Positions 31,038 through 34,695 of a DNA stretch of 34,695 bases are shown piece after piece. Every line of letters starts with the position of its first letter. Within the stretch, counting starts at the first letter, position 1. This DNA is from Gracilibacteraceae bacterium. Lineage in GTDB: Bacteria > Bacillota > Desulfitobacteriia > Desulfitobacteriales > Syntrophobotulaceae. The stretch covers positions 1 to 34,695 of the forward strand of contig JAISEW010000014.1 in the NCBI GenBank assembly GCA_031263945.1, read 5' to 3'. Both the position numbers and the translations under genes were made by a program. The notes beneath the pieces are model-generated. The model searched no databases and had not been told where the DNA came from. It saw only the letters and a list, made by a program, of their open reading frames with translations.

Positions 31038-32768
31038 ATGTGGTGCAATAGTTGTCACCGCGAGACGACGAAAGATAAATGCGAACTTTGCGGGACGGAA
31101 ACCGAACGGGAAATCCCTCTTGAAGTTTATTGGTGTTCGACCTGCAGAGTTCCCGTGATTAAATACGTAAGCGCTGTTGACCGTGACGCTTGCCCTGCTT
31201 GCGGTAGGGAGACTGAATATTTATGCGCCGATTTACGCCCCGTGTTCCCGGAGGAACGTCTGCTATTTGAGATAATCCAAGGGAAGCCGCTCGCGCACAT
31301 CAATCATAGCGTTTGGGCATCGAACAACCGTTATTATATAGACGGAAAGCCGCTTGTGATTGGTTCGTCTTTCTATAAGAAACTCTCACCTGACGCGATA
31401 CGGACACAACTTGAAAAATATGCACCCAATAACTGCTATGAAGACTTCGACGCAATGGTTGTGCGCTTTGTCGAGGCGAACAAAGTTCGGCTTGACGAAA
31501 TCGTCAGTGAAGCCCATAGCTTCATAAAAGATACCGCCGCGCAATATCCGAACGAGAGCGTTGTCGTCTCGTTTTCGGGCGGCAAGGATTCTACCGTTAC
31601 AGCGGACTTGGCTATACGCGTTCTCGGTGATCCATGCCTTGTGCATGTCTTTGGGAACACAACGCTGGAGTTCCCTATGACGCTTGATTATGCCGCCCGT
31701 TATCGCAGGGACAATCCAAAAGCTATATTTAAGACCGCCATAAATAACGAACAGGATTTTTATTCCGTCTGTGAAGACATTGGCCCACCCGCGAGAATGT
31801 TACGTTGGTGTTGCTCAATGTTCAAAACGGGACCTATTACGCGCGTATTGAACAGGTTGTACGACGACAGCGGCATATTGTCATTCTACGGCATACGCAA
31901 GTGCGAGTCGCTTTCCCGAAGTCGTTATAACCGCGTGGAAGACAATGCAGAGTCGGTGAAGATTCAAAAGCAGAAAGTCGCCTCGCCGATTTTTCTGTGG
32001 AAAGACATTGACGTGTGGCTGTATATCCTCGGCGAGGGTATAGACTTCAATGACGCTTACCGTATCGGCTATGACCGCGTGGGGTGTTGGTGCTGTCCGA
32101 ATAACAACGCGAGGGCGCAGTTTCTCTCGAAAATCTATATGCCGGTGCAGTTTGATAAGTGGCGCAACTTTCTTGTTGGCTTCGCAAAACGCATCGGCAA
32201 GCCCGATGCGGAGGAGTATATTGACAGCGGCGCGTGGAAAGCGCGGCAGGGAGGCAACGGCGTGGCGGCGGCGCAGGACATTAAAATCCGCTACACGAAT
32301 TGCACGACCGAAGCACACGCGAAAGTTTATCGGCTAAACAAGCCGATTGATAACAGCTTTAGCAATCTTTTTATACCGCTCGGGCGTATTGCGCCCGAAC
32401 TGGGACGAAAACTCATAAATGAGATTATGGTTGTGGATGTGAATACGAACGTGCCGATACTTTCGATACAACCGTTCGCACAGGACGGGTATGACTACGC
32501 TGTCAAAGTCAAGACGCTAAACGTAGCGAGGCACGACGATTTACAGCGAATGGTCGGCTATCAGATAAAAAAGTACAACGCTTGCCGGAAGTGCTTAAAA
32601 TGCGAGTCGCTTTGCCGGCACAGGGCAATTTCTATTGTCGGCGGTGAATACCACATCAGCAATGAGCGGTGCAAGCGGTGCAAAATGTGCGTAACAGCGA
32701 AATACCTTGAGGGCGGTTGCCTGATGGATAAGTATTTGAAAACGAAAACAGGGGCGGCGAGTATATGA
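31038..32768 (+). CDS. brxP: PAPS-reductase-fold enzyme, BrxP/DndC-like
   Basis: A 576-aa enzyme of the ATP-pyrophosphatase/PAPS-reductase superfamily. Residues 3-18 (CNSC...CELC) and 33-55 (CSTC...CPAC) form two zinc ribbons. The PP-loop SFSGGKDS is at 178-185, as in DndC, which activates DNA phosphate with ATP for sulfur insertion. Cysteines C258/C259 and C350/C352/C353 (GCWCCPN) are placed like the DndC iron-sulfur ligands. A C-terminal ferredoxin-like module has CxxCxxCxxxC (516-526) and CxxCxxC plus C561. The ATG at 31038 (GAGG 8 nt upstream) is preferred over a TTG at 31011. It overlaps the DUF4007 gene by 4 bp. BrxP is the hallmark of type 4 BREX. Confidence 0.82.
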   Translation: MWCNSCHRETTKDKCELCGTETEREIPLEVYWCSTCRVPVIKYVSAVDRDACPACGRETEYLCADLRPVFPEERLLFEIIQGKPLAHINHSVWASNNRYYIDGKPLVIGSSFYKKLSPDAIRTQLEKYAPNNCYEDFDAMVVRFVEANKVRLDEIVSEAHSFIKDTAAQYPNESVVVSFSGGKDSTVTADLAIRVLGDPCLVHVFGNTTLEFPMTLDYAARYRRDNPKAIFKTAINNEQDFYSVCEDIGPPARMLRWCCSMFKTGPITRVLNRLYDDSGILSFYGIRKCESLSRSRYNRVEDNAESVKIQKQKVASPIFLWKDIDVWLYILGEGIDFNDAYRIGYDRVGCWCCPNNNARAQFLSKIYMPVQFDKWRNFLVGFAKRIGKPDAEEYIDSGAWKARQGGNGVAAAQDIKIRYTNCTTEAHAKVYRLNKPIDNSFSNLFIPLGRIAPELGRKLINEIMVVDVNTNVPILSIQPFAQDGYDYAVKVKTLNVARHDDLQRMVGYQIKKYNACRKCLKCESLCRHRAISIVGGEYHISNERCKRCKMCVTAKYLEGGCLMDKYLKTKTGAASI

Positions 32769-33655
32769 GCGTTAAATATAGGGCGCACGATACTTTTTTC
32801 ATAAGAAAAGGCTGGCTCAGTAAAGGCGTGAAGAATATCATAGTCGACCCCGCCGTCTTTGTGAGCCGCGACGCGAACCCGATGGATACGCTCGGCATGG
32901 GCGCGAATATGGTTAAGGCTCTCCGCTACTGGTTGCTGGCGGTAGGGCTGACGGAAGAATACAAAGGACTTAATAACCGCAACGAACAAAAGCTTACGCT
33001 TCTCGGCGAAATGGTTCACGAAAACGACCCGTATATGGAGGAACTTGGCACACTGTGGCTTCTGCATTATAGACTTGCCGCGAACAAAGAAGATGCTACG
33101 GCGTGGTATTTTTTCTTTAACGAGTTTCGTTCGCTGGAATTCACGCGTGATGATTTTATAATACAGACAGAGAATTATCTGCGCGAGCTTGACGAAACCG
33201 TAGCAGAGCGGTCGATTGAGGATGATTACAATTGCGTCATCAATACCTATATACCGCGAATCAAACTCAATCCCAAGAAATTCGACCCGGAGGACAACAT
33301 TGACTGTCCGCTCGGTGAGTTGGGCCTGATTGACATTGTGAACAAGAAGGCTAAAGTATATAAGAAAAGTTCGCCGAAGAAAGACACGCTCCACCCACTG
33401 ATTCTGCTTGCCGTTATACTCGACCAAGCAAACGGAGCGCGGGAGGTTCGTATATCAGAGATTCAGACTAACGCTCGCAATGTCGGAAAAGTGTTCAATC
33501 TGGATGTAATCGCGCTGACCGCATTGCTGTACAAATTGGAAATTTTAGGGTTTATTAAGGTGGTGCGGACAGCGGGGCTTGATGTTATAAAAATCGAAAC
33601 CGACCTTGACTTCTATGGGAGCGTTCGCGAATATTACCGCGCTATCAACGGATAG
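32765..33655 (+). CDS. DUF4007 family protein
   Basis: A 296-aa protein. The N-terminal signature (FFIRKGWLSKG at about 11-21 and LGMGANMVKALRYWL at about 43-57) is that of DUF4007, a family found beside phosphorothioation-type PAPS-reductase proteins and BREX-4-like loci. No enzymatic motif is evident; the C-terminal 90 residues look like a winged-helix DNA-binding region (LHPLILLAVILDQANGAREV... LLYKLEILGFIKVV), which is an inference. Start overlaps the brxP-like stop (ATGA), so the two are translated together and probably act together. Confidence 0.82.
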   Translation: MSVKYRAHDTFFIRKGWLSKGVKNIIVDPAVFVSRDANPMDTLGMGANMVKALRYWLLAVGLTEEYKGLNNRNEQKLTLLGEMVHENDPYMEELGTLWLLHYRLAANKEDATAWYFFFNEFRSLEFTRDDFIIQTENYLRELDETVAERSIEDDYNCVINTYIPRIKLNPKKFDPEDNIDCPLGELGLIDIVNKKAKVYKKSSPKKDTLHPLILLAVILDQANGAREVRISEIQTNARNVGKVFNLDVIALTALLYKLEILGFIKVVRTAGLDVIKIETDLDFYGSVREYYRAING

Positions 33656-33677
33656 GACTGTGAGGTGATAATGGGTT

Positions 33678-34695
33678 ATGCCATTGAATAAAATCAGCGT
33701 TGCTAAGGGATTTCAGACCGCCGTCAACATCGCTTATGACTTAAATAACAATGACAAGGTGCGCGGGTTTATCCCTACGCAGTCGAGTCTTGATATAATT
33801 GAGGATGTGCTGCTCTCTACCGCCGCGAGCGCAACGACTCGCGCCCGTATACTGATTGGCGCGTATGGCAGAGGCAAGTCACACATAGTCCTCGTGCTTT
33901 TGGCGCTCTTGTTCGGCAGAGACAAAGGGCTATTTGCCGCGCTTTTGGAGAAAATGAAGAAGAACAATCCGCCGCTGTATGAGTTTGCGGTTGAGTATCT
34001 GGACAGTGGTCGTCAATTGTTGCCTGTGGTCGTGCGCGGAAGCAGCGCAAGCCTGTCCTCGTCATTTTTGAGCGCGTTGCAACTGACGCTGAATGATGAG
34101 GGCTTATCTGATGTTATGCCCGAAACGCACTTTCAAGCGGCAATCGCAACAATTGAGAGTTGGAAGAAGTCTTACCCTAACACCTACAAGCAGTTGATAA
34201 AGGATTTGCCTTGCTCAATCGGCGACTTCATGTTAGCACTCCGTGAATATGATGTTTTCGCTTATGAGCGATTTGAGAGTATCTACCCGCAATTAACGTC
34301 AGGCAGCGCGTTCAACCCGTTTCTCGGATTTAATATTGCCGAACTTTACGAGAGCGTTACAAAAGGTGTTAAGGCGCGAGGGTACGGTGGCATCATTGTC
34401 GTATATGATGAGTTCAGCAAGTATTTGGAATCAAGTATCGCCACCGCGTCTATCAGCGATATTAAGCTGCTACAGGACTTTGCGGAGAAATGTGACCGCA
34501 GCGGTGAACGGCAAATGCACCTACTTCTTATTTGTCATAAGGACATCGCCAACTACATTGACGGCGGTCTCCCGAAAGAAAAGGTGGACGGTTGGCGCGG
34601 CGTTTCAGGGCGATTTAAGCATATCAACCTCCACAACAACTACACGCAGATGTATGAGATTATTTCGGAGGTTGTAAAAAAAGACTATAAATTTT
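33678..34695 (+). CDS. brxC: P-loop ATPase, BrxC/PglY-like (3' end outside window)
   Basis: The first 339 codons of a long open frame that runs off the window. Walker A is GAYGRGKSH at 61-69 and Walker B is GIIVVYDEF (D244, E245). The start region (KISVAKGFQTAVNIAYDLNN) with PTQSSLDIIEDVL and an early Walker A fits the large BREX ATPases BrxC/PglY. No stop codon appears in 1018 bases, consistent with a protein of about 1100-1200 aa. It follows DUF4007 by 22 bp. In type 4 BREX, brxP is followed by brxC, pglZ and brxL; the last two would be expected next, beyond the edge. BrxC is an essential motor or scaffold for BREX methylation/defence in other types. Confidence 0.78.
   Translation, partial: MPLNKISVAKGFQTAVNIAYDLNNNDKVRGFIPTQSSLDIIEDVLLSTAASATTRARILIGAYGRGKSHIVLVLLALLFGRDKGLFAALLEKMKKNNPPLYEFAVEYLDSGRQLLPVVVRGSSASLSSSFLSALQLTLNDEGLSDVMPETHFQAAIATIESWKKSYPNTYKQLIKDLPCSIGDFMLALREYDVFAYERFESIYPQLTSGSAFNPFLGFNIAELYESVTKGVKARGYGGIIVVYDEFSKYLESSIATASISDIKLLQDFAEKCDRSGERQMHLLLICHKDIANYIDGGLPKEKVDGWRGVSGRFKHINLHNNYTQMYEIISEVVKKDYKF

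Noticed and set aside
32561..33427. 288-codon minus-strand frame opposite brxP and DUF4007
   Set aside because: The plus strand carries DUF4007 with its signature and the 4-bp coupling to brxP; the minus frame has no recognisable domain.
1..34695. CRISPR arrays, tRNA or rRNA genes
   Set aside because: No regularly spaced direct repeats of 20-40 bp and no cloverleaf or rRNA-like sequence were seen on reading.
29727..34695. A complete classical DndABCDE or SspABCD system
   Set aside because: No cysteine desulfurase, DndD-type SMC-like ATPase, DndE or SspB/SspC-like gene is visible in the window; the ATPase after DUF4007 is BrxC/PglY-like.

Overview
The window looks like a chromosomal segment of an anaerobic Firmicute. 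Points in favour are an RqcP/YabO-type S4 protein, a Firmicutes-like HU, a YceG-family protein, strong AGGAGG-type ribosome sites, several TTG/GTG starts and a FixABCX electron-transfer operon. An RND pump with its periplasmic adaptor would fit a diderm lineage such as Negativicutes, but this is inference and Clostridia cannot be excluded. Most of the backbone (about 4-28.7 kb) is GC-rich. Two stretches are visibly more AT-rich and look acquired: about 0.9-4 kb and 28.8 kb to the right edge.

Layout. 0-0.8 kb: an SDR oxidoreductase (minus) whose predicted start site lies in a 34-bp palindrome. 0.8-4 kb: a dispersed repeat, a Phd/YefM-ParE toxin-antitoxin pair, a membrane-anchored unknown protein, an XRE regulator with a CcbP-like protein, and a MITE-like inverted repeat. 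4.0-4.4 kb: a VOC-family protein. 4.6-11.7 kb: a tightly packed eight-gene minus-strand operon in the order SDR, fixA/etfB, fixB/etfA, a fumarate-reductase-type flavoprotein, fixC, fixX, a DUF1097-like membrane protein and a DMT exporter. A divergent LuxR-family regulator stands at its head (12-13 kb). I read the operon as an electron-transfer module that drives reduction of an unknown organic acceptor, with dedicated transport.

13-20 kb: rqcP, HU with a clear terminator, an RND efflux pump with its adaptor, and a GT4 glycosyltransferase with a VTT/TVP38 membrane protein. 20.5-25 kb: a large YceG-like protein, then argF-argG. 25.1-28.7 kb: a heterodimeric ABC exporter with one degenerate and one intact ATP site.

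28.9 kb to the end: a defence island driven by a perfect TTGACA-17-TATAAT promoter. It encodes a GIY-YIG nuclease, a DndB-like DGQHR protein, a DndC/BrxP-like PAPS-reductase-fold enzyme with extra zinc-ribbon and ferredoxin modules, a DUF4007 protein, and a BrxC/PglY-like P-loop ATPase cut by the window edge. This is the core of a type 4 BREX / DNA-phosphorothioation system with two additions, the GIY-YIG nuclease and the DndB-like protein. It is the most interesting object here. PglZ and BrxL would be expected just beyond the right edge.
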